Notes under the pieces: generated by a model | Told to the model about the DNA's origin: nothing | Seen by the model: the letters and a program-made list of their open reading frames with translations, nothing else | The model's database searches: none | Program-made: the position numbers and the translations under genes | Assembly: GCA_002839415.1 (NCBI GenBank) | Contig: PGXZ01000007.1 | Span: 1-53,105 of the forward strand | DNA from: Candidatus Saccharibacteria bacterium HGW-Saccharibacteria-1 | GTDB taxonomy: Bacteria; Patescibacteriota; Saccharimonadia; Saccharimonadales; Saccharimonadaceae | Reading direction: 5' to 3' | DNA length: 53,105 nucleotides | In this document: in pieces, positions 25,332 to 34,188 of the stretch | Layout: the number at the start of each line of letters is the position of its first letter | Position numbering within the stretch: position 1 is the first letter of the stretch

Positions 25332-26873
25332 TTAACCCCTATACATTGAATGATTCTTGATCCAACCTTTTCCTTGGCTAATTAGTCTTTCATTACTATT
25401 ATCCACTGATTGTAGTTTATCTGCAACTGTCGCATAAATCGGTATCGAGATTATAAAGATCGAACCCTTACCATCTTCGCTGCGAACGCTAATCCTGCCG
25501 CCGTGAGATTCAACGATTGCCTTGCTGATATATAATCCGATGCCCGTTCCAGCGACTGTTTCGCGCGATCGGTGTGACCTATAAAATTTTTGAAATAGAT
25601 TACTGACGACACTTTCGGGCATACCGATTCCGTGGTCTTGGATTGAAACATCGACAAAATCACCGTTGACAGCAGCAGTAACGTTAATTGTGCCACCTTC
25701 GTTGCTGTATTTGATTGCGTTGTCGATCAAGTTGCCGATTACTTCACTCATGCTGGAAAGATCGACGGCAATCGTTGGTAGGTCGGATGGGAAGCTAGCG
25801 GCAAGAAGTCGGTTTTGGGAGCCAGCGCGCAGCATCATGTCGTCTTTGATTACGTCATAAACTTTGTTGATAGTCGATTCGGCGAGATTAACTTTCAGGT
25901 GGCGACGATCGTATCTGGAAGTGTTTAATATGTTATCGATATACCCAGATAATCTTGTTGACGATACTATTAGTCGACGGAATAACTCGTGCTGATCGCC
26001 CTCGAACTTGTCGGCCAGCTCACCCTCTAGCACGTCGAGGTAACCGCGAATAACTGTAATCGGGCCGCGTAGTTCATGAGCTGCAAATGATAGGAAATCG
26101 AGATTTTCTTCGTCAACCGAGTACAAGCTGGTTCTGTCAATTAGTACAAGGATTGTTTCAGCGATTCGGCCTTTTTCGTATGATGCAACAACATCGAAGA
26201 ATCGGCGGTTTTCTTGGTTTGGTAAACTATCTGGTATTCTTGTCCAGATGTGTTCGCCGCGAACTGAACTGTTTTCACATTCGTCTATCCATTTTCTGAG
26301 TGCATCATCGCCGCTAAACAATAGGTCAAGTTCTGTGATATTTTCGGTGTTAACATGCGAAGGTGCGGCCTTATTGGCGTAGGTAATTTTTCGGTTACTG
26401 TCGATGGCAACGAATCCGCAGGTGGTCGTGTCTAGCATATTAGTTACAATTGATAGTTGTGATTTCAAAGATTCCACTTCAGCGCTATCGATGCTGTTAT
26501 CGACCTCTATTTTGATTCCGAGTATGGTTCGAAGTGCATCACCAAGGCCAGTTTTATTGTTTTTGTTTGAGTTTGCATCGGGTACAGGCAAGTTTGTTTG
26601 CTGCCCCAGGATGTGAGTGACGGCTGCAACCATGCTACGTGTTGGGCTGATTGCGTAGTTGTTAGAGATGAGATTTAATATCAAATTAGCGGCAAATATT
26701 GCCCCAACGATAATTATAAATTCGCTTGAGTCGATTTTTAATTTGCCGACATATACTAGCAATAACCCTGCCGCAGCTGTAATAATTATTTGTAAGAATA
26801 TAGTTAATATTATTGATTTTGCGTGGAATGAAGTCCAGAAATAATTAGTTTTTTTAGGTTCTTTTATTGCCAT
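25332..26873 (-). CDS. Membrane sensor histidine kinase with PAS-like domain
   Basis: The 513-residue protein has two N-terminal transmembrane helices (about 20-42 and 52-73), a PAS-like domain (about 145-250), HisKA with phosphorylated H266 in FAAHELRGP, and HATPase_c with N-box LIDNAIKY, G1 DHGIGMP and G2 GTGIGLYI. The loop outside the membrane is very short, so it senses within the membrane or inside the cell. Its ATG overlaps the end of the DUF3048 gene, and the receiver follows, forming a three-gene operon. Confidence 0.92.
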   Translation of the reverse strand: MAIKEPKKTNYFWTSFHAKSIILTIFLQIIITAAAGLLLVYVGKLKIDSSEFIIIVGAIFAANLILNLISNNYAISPTRSMVAAVTHILGQQTNLPVPDANSNKNNKTGLGDALRTILGIKIEVDNSIDSAEVESLKSQLSIVTNMLDTTTCGFVAIDSNRKITYANKAAPSHVNTENITELDLLFSGDDALRKWIDECENSSVRGEHIWTRIPDSLPNQENRRFFDVVASYEKGRIAETILVLIDRTSLYSVDEENLDFLSFAAHELRGPITVIRGYLDVLEGELADKFEGDQHELFRRLIVSSTRLSGYIDNILNTSRYDRRHLKVNLAESTINKVYDVIKDDMMLRAGSQNRLLAASFPSDLPTIAVDLSSMSEVIGNLIDNAIKYSNEGGTINVTAAVNGDFVDVSIQDHGIGMPESVVSNLFQKFYRSHRSRETVAGTGIGLYISKAIVESHGGRISVRSEDGKGSIFIISIPIYATVADKLQSVDNSNERLISQGKGWIKNHSMYRG

Positions 26874-27952
26874 GTTACGTCTCCGCCATCGTTAGGTACT
26901 GCTGATATCCAGGTTTGTCCGCGAACGAGCGGAATGTCTTTGTCGCTGTCGTCTGTAAATGTTATCTGATCTGTTTTGCTTGCTTTGTGCCAGGTTGCGT
27001 TTATGGCTAATCCGTTTTGGAATATTGTTGCTTTTCCGGTGCCAATTGTTGATATGTTTTGTCGGTAGCCATCTTCCATGGTAGTAATTTCATTAACTCG
27101 CATTGCAATAACTACACTTGGCGTGATCTGACCTGCTTCGCGGTCGTTGTGCGGTCCGCCAGCCAGTGATCTGACATAAGTATTGGTTGTTTTGTCGTAA
27201 ACGTAGGAGCTGTTATACAGACTGCTGCTGATTGAAACGTTGATGCCGGTTGCGGTTGGTTTATCGCTTGCTTTTCCGTCAGTGCGTGTAAAGCCTGTGA
27301 ATGTTGATGATGTGTAGCCTTTGGCGTTATTTAGGGCATCAAGTTTTTCAAAACTAGTATAGACGTTATGTGGTGCATATCTGTCGGTTGCTCTCCAATA
27401 CGATCCTGCATTAAAGAACTGGTCGATGTCGCGATAGCTGCCATTTCGAACTTCGGCAAGTGCGGCTGCGCTTCCGCCAATATGGGCTACACTAGCGTTA
27501 AAGGCGGCCAGCCAATCGACATAGTACATTCGAACGCTGCGAACTGGTCCAATAAGCTGAGGTTTTTCTTGTTGATATAAGACCAAAAAACGTGTAATGC
27601 CACCTTCAGCAATTGCCTCGAATACTACACCGCTGTCTTTTAGACCTGATTGCGGGCGGGCGTCGGGGCTATTTTCGATCATGATCGCCGTAACAGCCTG
27701 CTTTGTGGCGGCCTCGTCAGCGACCTCTTTGCCGGTTAGTGGTGAGTAATACTTCTTGATAACATTTGGTGTAGTTTTTTGAGTTACTTTAACTACTGTA
27801 ACTTTTTGAGGTTTTGGATAAAGCAAGACATAAGTTGTAACGCCCGCAATGCAAATAACAAGTGCGCAAAACGCAATCAATAAAGACTTGCGATGTTTTT
27901 GCAACCATCGTTTAACGCGCGGCACTAATTTGAGCTTTTCGCTTTCTTCCAT
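26864..27952 (-). CDS. DUF3048 (YerB-like) membrane-anchored protein
   Basis: The 362-residue protein has an N-terminal transmembrane segment (about 20-40) and the DUF3048 fold with PLTGKEV, ENSPDARPQSGL, GPVRSVRMYYVDWLAAFN, AHIGGSAAAL, GGPHNDR and a C-terminal YRQN/WHK region. YerB-type proteins are extracytoplasmic and of unresolved function, perhaps wall-related. It shares a stop/start overlap with a sensor kinase, so it may supply the signal. Extended -10 TGCTATAAT lies 12 nt before the ATG. Confidence 0.9.
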   Translation of the reverse strand: MEESEKLKLVPRVKRWLQKHRKSLLIAFCALVICIAGVTTYVLLYPKPQKVTVVKVTQKTTPNVIKKYYSPLTGKEVADEAATKQAVTAIMIENSPDARPQSGLKDSGVVFEAIAEGGITRFLVLYQQEKPQLIGPVRSVRMYYVDWLAAFNASVAHIGGSAAALAEVRNGSYRDIDQFFNAGSYWRATDRYAPHNVYTSFEKLDALNNAKGYTSSTFTGFTRTDGKASDKPTATGINVSISSSLYNSSYVYDKTTNTYVRSLAGGPHNDREAGQITPSVVIAMRVNEITTMEDGYRQNISTIGTGKATIFQNGLAINATWHKASKTDQITFTDDSDKDIPLVRGQTWISAVPNDGGDVTWQ

Positions 27953-27986
27953 AGCTTAAGCGTTATTATAGCAGAAAACTGACGAT

Positions 27987-29432
27987 TTATTTAGTAGGAT
28001 TGTTGGCAATTTCGATAGCTAGTTTTAATCTAGCTTGAACTTTGTCTTTGCCGAGCACTGCAATGGTTTCGTTTAGGGCGGGGCTAAAAGGTGCCCACGA
28101 AACCGCTAATCGAATTAAGCTAAATAAAATACCTGGTTTTTGACCGGTTGTTTCAAGGAGCTCGTTCAAAGTTGATTGAACCGCCTCGGGGTTGTGGTCG
28201 CAATTTAATAATGCATTTTGTGCCGAATCTAGGAATGATAAGATTTCATCATTTGATAGTTTGCTAAGTTGTTTGTTATTGCTAATCATTGTCCAATCAG
28301 GTGTTGGCTCTTCAAAGAAGTATGAAGACAGTAGCGGAAGCTCGGATAGGACTTTTAGCCGATCTTGAACCATAGCCAGGACTTGTTTTTTGTAATCAAG
28401 ACTTGCAGATTCGGCTGCCTCTGGCCAAAAGTTTGCAACTCGTTCGTACAAATCATCTAGTGATAATTTGCGGATCCATTGTCCATTCATCCAAAGTAAC
28501 CGTTTTTCATCAAAGCGCGCACCGCTTCGTTGGACACGGTCAAGGCTAAATTTGGCAATTAGCTCATCCATGCTGAAAATTTCTTGTTCAGTTCCGTCGT
28601 TCCAGCCCATGCTAGCGATAAAATTAATCAAGGTTTCTGGTAAGTATCCATCTTTGATGTACTCTAAAACGTCTTTGGCGCCGTCGCGCTTGCCTAATTT
28701 TTTATTACCTGCATCGGCCATGATATGTGGAACAGTTGCGAATATAGGGTGATCAAGATTTAGTGCCTCATACAGATTTAAATAGTTTGGTTGACTGGAA
28801 ATGAATTCTTGGCCCCTGATAATATGGGTGATTTTCATTTCAGCATCATCAACAATGTGTGCAAAATTGTAGGTTGGAAAACCATCAGTTTTTATCAGAA
28901 TAAAGTCGTCAATTACCTCTGGTCCAGTTGTTAATCTGCCCATAACCTCGTCATACCAAGCATAAGTTTTTGGATCAGACTTAAATCGCAGTGGCGTCGT
29001 TCCATTCCAAACTGGTGGGTTTTCTGGTCGATGATTGCGGTATAGGAACGGTTGTTTGGCGGCTCTGGCTTGGTCGCGAAAGGCTTGAATTTCGTCGCCA
29101 GTGTATGGGTCGGCGTACGCCCTACCTGCATCTATCAGTTTTTGTGCCCAATTTTTATAAATGTCCAGTCGTTCGCTTTGTTTGTATGGTGCAAAGTCGC
29201 CGCCAATGTCGGGGCCTTCGTCGTAGCTTATGCCGAGGGCGTTTAGGCTTTTGATTAAATGTTCAGCCGATCCTTCGACCTCCCTCTTTTGGTCAGTGTC
29301 TTCAAGGCGAAGAATAAACCGCCCATTATTATTTTGTCGGGCCAGCAAAAATGCAAATAAGGCTGTTCGAACGCCACCGACATGCATGTAGCCGGTTGGA
29401 CTTGGGGCATAACGAGTTCTAATAGTAGTCAT
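27987..29432 (-). CDS. gltX: Glutamyl-tRNA synthetase
   Basis: A class I synthetase of 481 residues from the ATG at 29432. The HIGH equivalent is PSPTGYMHVGG, the KMSKS equivalent KKLGKRDG, with ...HIIRGQEFISSQP and a C-terminal helical anticodon domain. It charges tRNA-Glu; tRNA-Glu(CTC) lies 3 kb downstream on the same strand. A longer frame begins at 29483, but an extended -10 TGTTATAAT (29443-29451) sits between, ten nt before the chosen ATG. No GatCAB genes are in the window. Confidence 0.96.
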   Translation of the reverse strand: MTTIRTRYAPSPTGYMHVGGVRTALFAFLLARQNNNGRFILRLEDTDQKREVEGSAEHLIKSLNALGISYDEGPDIGGDFAPYKQSERLDIYKNWAQKLIDAGRAYADPYTGDEIQAFRDQARAAKQPFLYRNHRPENPPVWNGTTPLRFKSDPKTYAWYDEVMGRLTTGPEVIDDFILIKTDGFPTYNFAHIVDDAEMKITHIIRGQEFISSQPNYLNLYEALNLDHPIFATVPHIMADAGNKKLGKRDGAKDVLEYIKDGYLPETLINFIASMGWNDGTEQEIFSMDELIAKFSLDRVQRSGARFDEKRLLWMNGQWIRKLSLDDLYERVANFWPEAAESASLDYKKQVLAMVQDRLKVLSELPLLSSYFFEEPTPDWTMISNNKQLSKLSNDEILSFLDSAQNALLNCDHNPEAVQSTLNELLETTGQKPGILFSLIRLAVSWAPFSPALNETIAVLGKDKVQARLKLAIEIANNPTK

Positions 29433-29513
29433 AATATTAGTTATTATAACATTTACAGCTAAAGAAGTTAATTTGAATCTCAATTTGCTATTTTAGGACT
29501 AATTAGGTGCGGA

Positions 29514-30437
29514 TTAAAGGCTTGTTGCGATGCGTCGAATCTGATCACTCGAAAGTGGTGCGTTGCCGCTGATTGAATATAATATCCCACCGTTTACCCA
29601 GGCAGCGTTACCGTCATAAGTATAAATTGTCAGGCCTTTTTCTTCGGTTGTTATAAACTGACCTTTTGAATCTTTGTCGACTTTATTTTTGACCGCGCTT
29701 GAATCCCAAGAGCTTTTGGATTGTTTAATTTCAAATTTACTGTTGCCGGTATTGCTATGGAATTTGATAGTTATTTCGCTATCGCTGTAAGTGATCGGAC
29801 CGCTGAGGCTATATCCGTCTGGCTGATATTCAGGAAAGGTTGCGTTGATGCCGGCTTGGGCGTTAGCAATTCTGACTGATATGCTGGGCATGCTGAGGTA
29901 TGTAAAGTAGCCAACAATTACAATAAAAATCGCACCGAATGTAAAGGCGTTAAAAATTTTAGGGTGCCGCTTAAAAACACTCTTCTTTTTATGTTTGATA
30001 GTGGGTTTACTGAGGGCTTCAGCAATAGCTTCTTCTTTTATGGTTTTGGCTGATTTGACAACCGCAGGTTTTTTGGCCTGAATTTTTGCAGCCTGTATTT
30101 TATGGGCCTTGGCGGCAATTGGATGTACTTTGGGCTGTATATTGTGTTTTGTAACTTCCTTAACGGCTGGTTTGACCGGGCTAGCGGTGGGCTGCTTAGC
30201 AAAATGTTCGACCTTATTGCTTCTTGGGGTTATGTCGATGCTTCGATTATTACGCGTCAAAATCTTACCTCTGACGGTTGGTTTTTTCACAGCACGACGA
30301 TACAAAGTTTGTGACCTTTGAGCCGAGGTGTGGACAGACGAAGCGCTTGGTTTTTTAATTTCACCTTTAGGGTTGTTATTACCCGAAGTGTTATTCACCG
30401 TCCGCTCTTTTGAGTCTGTTATAATATCGTCTTTCAT
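29514..30437 (-). CDS. Membrane protein with DUF4367-like extracellular domain
   Basis: The 307-residue protein has a long, basic, Ala/Lys/Pro-rich cytoplasmic region (about 1-165), one transmembrane helix (about 170-190) and an outer domain with FPEYQPDGYSLSG, ITIKFHS, SSWDSSAV and TIYTYDGNAAWVNGGILY, as in DUF4367-type domains. The basic tail could bind nucleic acid or lipids. It has a good Shine-Dalgarno (GAGGAG). Function is unknown; the layout is typical of Saccharibacteria cell-surface proteins. Confidence 0.78.
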   Translation of the reverse strand: MKDDIITDSKERTVNNTSGNNNPKGEIKKPSASSVHTSAQRSQTLYRRAVKKPTVRGKILTRNNRSIDITPRSNKVEHFAKQPTASPVKPAVKEVTKHNIQPKVHPIAAKAHKIQAAKIQAKKPAVVKSAKTIKEEAIAEALSKPTIKHKKKSVFKRHPKIFNAFTFGAIFIVIVGYFTYLSMPSISVRIANAQAGINATFPEYQPDGYSLSGPITYSDSEITIKFHSNTGNSKFEIKQSKSSWDSSAVKNKVDKDSKGQFITTEEKGLTIYTYDGNAAWVNGGILYSISGNAPLSSDQIRRIATSL

Positions 30438-30578
30438 TTTCTCCTCGCAAGATTCACTTTTAATGGTTTATGTTATTGTTTTCAACATAAGCAATACCAC
30501 TATCTTAGGTTTATTTTGCTAAATATACAAGGTTTTGGACAAAAAATGTGTACAATTTGCTATAATAGCAGATGAAAT

Positions 30579-32039
30579 ATGAAGCCCAACCCGTTAAAAC
30601 AGAAAAAATTATTTAAACTTATCGCCTTGTATTTTTTTATGGCCGTGGCGGTAATATCAATAGTGTTTGTGATTTTTATGTTTGTCCTGGGTTATCGGAT
30701 TGACAATACTAACGGTCAGATTGAGCAATATTCCTTCTTTCAATTTAATTCAAGTCCCGTTGGTGCAACTGTAGCTGTCGACGGTCTGCCGGTTAACGCC
30801 CAGACGCCAAATAAAGCTTCCTTGCCGGCTGGAACTCATAATGTAGTTATGAAAAAAGACAATTATCAAGACTGGACAAAGTCAGTCAGCGTAAAGTCAG
30901 CCACCCTAACTTGGCTAAATTATGCGATTCTCGTGCCGAAAAAATTAAATGTCGAGCAGATTTCAAAATATGATTTAATTTACGCTAGTCTAGCTTCGCC
31001 CGAGGGTTCGGACATTTTGATTCAGACCGCGGCAGACATCCCATCATTTGACTTGGTTGATTTGACATCGGATGCGACTAAAACTACCAAGATTGTCCTG
31101 CCGGCCAAGGCTTATAGTGAGTCGACGACAGCCGGTGTTGCGCATATTTTCCAAGCGATTAAATGGGATGATGGCGGCCGATACGTCCTACTTAGGCATG
31201 CCTATAATGATAAAAGCGAATGGATTGTATTTGACAGCCAAGACGTAAATATGAGCAAAAATATAACTCAGCTTTTCAACCTGGCTATCAATGATATATA
31301 TTTTGCTGGAACGAATGGTAATAATTTTTATGTGCTAAGTTCGAATGATGTCCGAAAGCTTGATCTGGCGGCTGGTACTATCTCGAAGCCTCTCGTCAGT
31401 AATGTAGCTAGCTTTAGCCTATACAAAACAAATGTCGTGGCCTATATAGGTATCGGTGACGCTATAAAGAATGAACAAGTCGCTGGAATTTACCGCGAGG
31501 GTGATGAAAATTCGCACGTGCTGAGAAAAATAACTGGTAAAGACACTCCTTTTAAAATCTCGACCGCTCGTTATTTTAATGAAGATTACGTAGTGATTGC
31601 TGAAGGCAATAAAGTCGACATTTTGGGCGGCAGTTATCCAACTGGAGGCAATGACACTAAGAGTTTGAAAAATATTGGTACATTTAATTCAGCACAGGAT
31701 ATTCACAAATTAAGTTTTAGCCCGAGCGGTGAATATGTATTAACTCAATCTGATGCCTATTTTGCTAGCTATGATATCGAGCGTCAAATATTTACAGAGT
31801 CAAATATCGAGGGTGTGGGCCCTGTGTCTGATCTGAAATGGCTTGACAACAATTACGTTTGGTCAGATCGAGATGGTAAGCTGACGATTCGCGAATTTGA
31901 CGGTGCTAACATGCACACTATCAACGCGGTTTTATATGGTCAAGATGTTGTTATGACTCACAACAAACGATATATTTATAGCATCAATAAGCTTGTTGAC
32001 GGCTATCAGCTGCAGCGCGTTCGAATGATATTGCCTTAG
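30579..32039 (+). CDS. Membrane-anchored PEGA-domain protein with a beta-propeller-like region
   Basis: The 486-residue protein has an N-terminal membrane helix (about 13-38) and then a PEGA domain, FQFNSSPVGATVAVDGLPV... through TKSVSVKSA (about 55-105). The remaining 380 residues show repeating strands (for example YVLLRHAYND, KLSFSPSGEYVLTQSD, SDLKWLDNNYVWSD) as in TolB/WD40-type propellers. It may be a surface or envelope scaffold. Extended -10 TGCTATAAT (30558-30566) lies 12 nt from the ATG. A terminator follows at 32033-32053. Confidence 0.83.
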   Translation: MKPNPLKQKKLFKLIALYFFMAVAVISIVFVIFMFVLGYRIDNTNGQIEQYSFFQFNSSPVGATVAVDGLPVNAQTPNKASLPAGTHNVVMKKDNYQDWTKSVSVKSATLTWLNYAILVPKKLNVEQISKYDLIYASLASPEGSDILIQTAADIPSFDLVDLTSDATKTTKIVLPAKAYSESTTAGVAHIFQAIKWDDGGRYVLLRHAYNDKSEWIVFDSQDVNMSKNITQLFNLAINDIYFAGTNGNNFYVLSSNDVRKLDLAAGTISKPLVSNVASFSLYKTNVVAYIGIGDAIKNEQVAGIYREGDENSHVLRKITGKDTPFKISTARYFNEDYVVIAEGNKVDILGGSYPTGGNDTKSLKNIGTFNSAQDIHKLSFSPSGEYVLTQSDAYFASYDIERQIFTESNIEGVGPVSDLKWLDNNYVWSDRDGKLTIREFDGANMHTINAVLYGQDVVMTHNKRYIYSINKLVDGYQLQRVRMILP

Positions 32040-32053
32040 TCTTAAGGCTTTTT
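32033..32053 (+). terminator. Terminator of the PEGA gene
   Basis: GCCTTA-gtct-TAAGGC followed by TTTTTAT; the stem begins within the last codons of the PEGA gene. It separates this gene from the convergent sortase gene. Confidence 0.8.
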
Positions 32054-32111
32054 ATTTACTATGCTTGGCTGGGTACTTCAGCTCTTAACATGGGTTTCGA
32101 CCAAATTCAAA

Positions 32112-33266
32112 CTACGAGCTTTTACCGAATATACGTTCAAGTAGTGTTGGCGAATTGCCCGGTATAGTTGAATCCGTAGTACTAGGTGCGGCCGTGTCTG
32201 GCGCAGGTGCAGCTTTGGCTGGATCGGGACTAACCTGTTCGGCGGTTACTAATAATCGGTTAATTGATGTGCCGATTGGGGTGCATGTAATCAAAGTCAA
32301 GATTGGCTTGGCGGTCGGATAAACAAGCTTATTGATTTCACTGGGTTTTACGACTTCTTTGCCGGTAACAGAATATGAATATCTAACCGACTGATAGTTT
32401 AAATATATAATATCGCCAACATTTAACTTGTCCAACTGGGCGAAAATAAATTTGTAATCACCCGAATCAAGCAAGTCATTACTGCTATGTCCAGAAATTA
32501 CCGTATTACCAATTTGGCCAGGGTGACTTCTGGCGCCAGGTATTGCAAAGTGCGCTAAGCCGTTTAACATTGCCGCCATTTGCGAATCATAGTCACTGCC
32601 GACATCGTACGACACGGGCACGTCGACGTTAATCTTAGGGATGATTAGCTTTGGCTCGGCGCTAACGGTTTGGTTGATGTTTGGGTCGATCACAATATTT
32701 TGTAGCTCAATCGTGCCAGGGCTGACATAGGCCATGACGTTAGAAATGACCAATCGATTGAATTGTAAAAATAAGAAAACCAAAATTACAGCTAGGCCAG
32801 ATAATATTGGTATAAAATGACGACTCTTCTTGACCTTTGTAGCTGATTCTTGAACTTTGCCTAATAATTTTTGGCGCAAATCAAACATCGCCTCTTCCTT
32901 AGATACACTTTCACTTGAGCTATCGGGTTGACTCTGTGTGCTTGGTGCCTGGTTTTCAAGCAATTGCTTTGCAGCTTGAAGGTGGTGCGTGTAATAACCC
33001 TCGTAATACTGCTGGTAATAACTTTGCCAGGCTGTATGGTATTTTTTCCACTGATCAGATTGCGGCAGAGGGTTTATGGTATGAGTTCTTTGATAAGGGT
33101 TTATGTCTTCAATTTGTTGCTGAGGTATTACTTGGGCTGCTTCTGAATTAACATTATAGTCATATATGTTATCAATCTGTGCGCGAACTAATCGTGCAGC
33201 GGCTTGCTGTGAAGAGGATGTGTTTTTCGCCCCACCCTGAACTTTATTTGTTTCATCTGGTCTCAT
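32112..33266 (-). CDS. Sortase (class D/E-like)
   Basis: The 384-residue protein has a Gln/Ser/Tyr-rich cytoplasmic region of about 150 residues, one transmembrane helix (about 153-170) and an extracellular sortase domain. Catalytic His is in VISGHSS, Cys in LTLITCTP and Arg in SINRLLVT; the order and spacing fit. It attaches or polymerises surface proteins. No LPxTG-type substrate was found in the window, though several exported proteins are present. A long, unusual N-terminal tail sets it apart from common sortases. TACAAT at 33294-33299 (minus strand) is the likely -10. Confidence 0.92.
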   Translation of the reverse strand: MRPDETNKVQGGAKNTSSSQQAAARLVRAQIDNIYDYNVNSEAAQVIPQQQIEDINPYQRTHTINPLPQSDQWKKYHTAWQSYYQQYYEGYYTHHLQAAKQLLENQAPSTQSQPDSSSESVSKEEAMFDLRQKLLGKVQESATKVKKSRHFIPILSGLAVILVFLFLQFNRLVISNVMAYVSPGTIELQNIVIDPNINQTVSAEPKLIIPKINVDVPVSYDVGSDYDSQMAAMLNGLAHFAIPGARSHPGQIGNTVISGHSSNDLLDSGDYKFIFAQLDKLNVGDIIYLNYQSVRYSYSVTGKEVVKPSEINKLVYPTAKPILTLITCTPIGTSINRLLVTAEQVSPDPAKAAPAPDTAAPSTTDSTIPGNSPTLLERIFGKSS

Positions 33267-33364
33267 ATATCTAGATTCCTACTTGAATCTATTGTACAAT
33301 ATATCGAAGGTAACTACTACGTTTTGTAATTAGTGGATTTATCGATTGTTATTTTTCATTTAGT

Positions 33365-33451
33365 GCCGCGGTGGTGGAATGGTAGACACGCTAGACTCAA
33401 AATCTGGTGCTCGTTATGGGTGTACCGGTTCAAGTCCGGTCCGCGGTACCA
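33365..33451 (+). tRNA. tRNA-Leu(CAA)
   Basis: The 87-nt tRNA with encoded CCA has acceptor GCCGCGG/CCGCGGT (one wobble), D arm GTGG-AATGGTAGAC, anticodon stem CTAGA/TCTGG with loop CTCAAAA (anticodon CAA), a long variable arm GTGCTCGTTATGGGTGT, and T arm ACCGG-TTCAAGT-CCGGT. The type II variable arm confirms leucine. It is directly followed by a strong terminator. Confidence 0.95.
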
Positions 33452-33464
33452 AATGCAAAATAAC

Positions 33465-33500
33465 AAAACACCCCAGAATAACTATCTGGGGTGTTTTTAA
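33465..33500 (+). terminator. Terminator of tRNA-Leu
   Basis: AAAACACCCCAGA and TCTGGGGTGTTTT are perfect complements around a 7-nt loop and end in TTTTT. Confidence 0.9.
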
Positions 33501-33529
33501 TAAAATGAATTGTTGAGCTGTAAGGAGAT

Positions 33530-33590
33530 AGAGGAGTCTTTTGGGGTGTCCCAAGCTGTAAATGCTGTTACAAGACTCCTCTGTTTTTTT
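33530..33590 (+). ncRNA. Candidate small RNA or decorated terminator with a three-way junction
   Basis: An 11-bp outer stem, AGAGGAGTCTT (33530-33540) / AAGACTCCTCT (33572-33582), encloses two hairpins, TTGGG-GTGT-CCCAA (33541-33554) and GTAA-6 nt-TTAC (33558-33571), and is followed by GTTTTTTT. This is a terminator with an elaborate top, or the 3' end of a small RNA starting after the tRNA-Leu terminator. No ORF is present. Confidence 0.5.
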
Positions 33591-33616
33591 GTCGATGGAT
33601 TGTGTGATTAAATTAT

Positions 33617-33856
33617 TTAAATGGGTAACTCAATGCAATCGAGTAATGCGATACCGAATGCTTCGGAAGGAAAATAACCCCCCATTTGTCTACATTCGTC
33701 ATAGCTACTCTGGATTCTGTTAATGGCTTTTTGGACCTTTTCTTTTTCTTTACCCTTTAGTAATTCAGGTAGTATTTTCGAAATATACTCCTTGTTAGAA
33801 TTGTCCAAAGCCTGCTCATTAACAAGATTATCACCATTTAAACTGCTCAATTTCAT
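33617..33856 (-). CDS. Small hypothetical protein (79 aa)
   Basis: A small, charged protein ending in GIALLDCIELPI with a helical KGKEKEKVQKAINRIQ stretch. No domain was recognised. The frame also has a TTG start 21 nt earlier (33877), but the ATG at 33856 follows AAAGGGG closely. It lies in a gene-poor patch with hairpins on both sides. A plus-strand terminator upstream (33912-33970) points toward it in antisense orientation. Confidence 0.55.
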   Translation of the reverse strand: MKLSSLNGDNLVNEQALDNSNKEYISKILPELLKGKEKEKVQKAINRIQSSYDECRQMGGYFPSEAFGIALLDCIELPI

Positions 33857-33871
33857 ATCCCCTTTCGACAC

Positions 33872-33892
33872 ATCCAACTGTTATTGTTGGAT
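33872..33892. repeat. Perfect 7-bp hairpin at the start of the small gene
   Basis: ATCCAAC (33872-33878) and GTTGGAT (33886-33892) with a 7-nt loop, beginning 16 nt before the ATG of the small gene. It could be a regulator site or an RNA structure controlling translation. Confidence 0.35.
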
Positions 33893-33911
33893 AAAATTTG
33901 TCACTTCATGG

Positions 33912-33970
33912 TTTTGAAGTAACGCTCTGGGTATTGTCAAAATTACTCAGGGCGTTGCTTCAAAATTTTT
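33912..33970 (+). terminator. Long plus-strand terminator-like hairpin
   Basis: TTTTGAAGTAACGC...(33912-33934) pairs with GCGTTGCTTCAAAA (end 33966) over about 22 bp with three G-U wobbles, followed by TTTTTAT. The wobbles pair only in plus-strand RNA. No plus-strand gene is known upstream, so it may end a small RNA antisense to the 33617-33856 gene. Confidence 0.6.
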
Positions 33971-34127
33971 ATAGATACTAGGTTAAATAGTTGGAAGTGC
34001 TAATTATTTATAATTATAGGTTTTTAAAGTTCAGTATTCAGCTAGTAATATTAGTCTGAACGATAATAAAATAATATAACAAAAATAACAATAAGTCAAA
34101 TATATATTAACTGAGTGTTGCAATGCT

Positions 34128-34166
34128 AAAGATTCGTACTGTCATTTTAGGACAATACGAATCTTT
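34128..34166 (-). terminator. Hairpin after the 85-aa gene, terminator-like
   Basis: AAAGATTCGTA and TGTC pair with GACA and TACGAATCTTT around 7 nt; the one non-Watson-Crick pair is U-G on the minus strand and C-A on the plus strand. It lies 22 nt past the stop of the 34189-34446 gene. The U run is poor. Confidence 0.5.
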
Positions 34167-34188
34167 GAATTAGTGTGGGGTTTGATGA

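Noticed and set aside
32112-33266. A sortase substrate in the window
   Set aside because: No LPxTG-like signal followed by a membrane helix and basic tail was found in the exported proteins.
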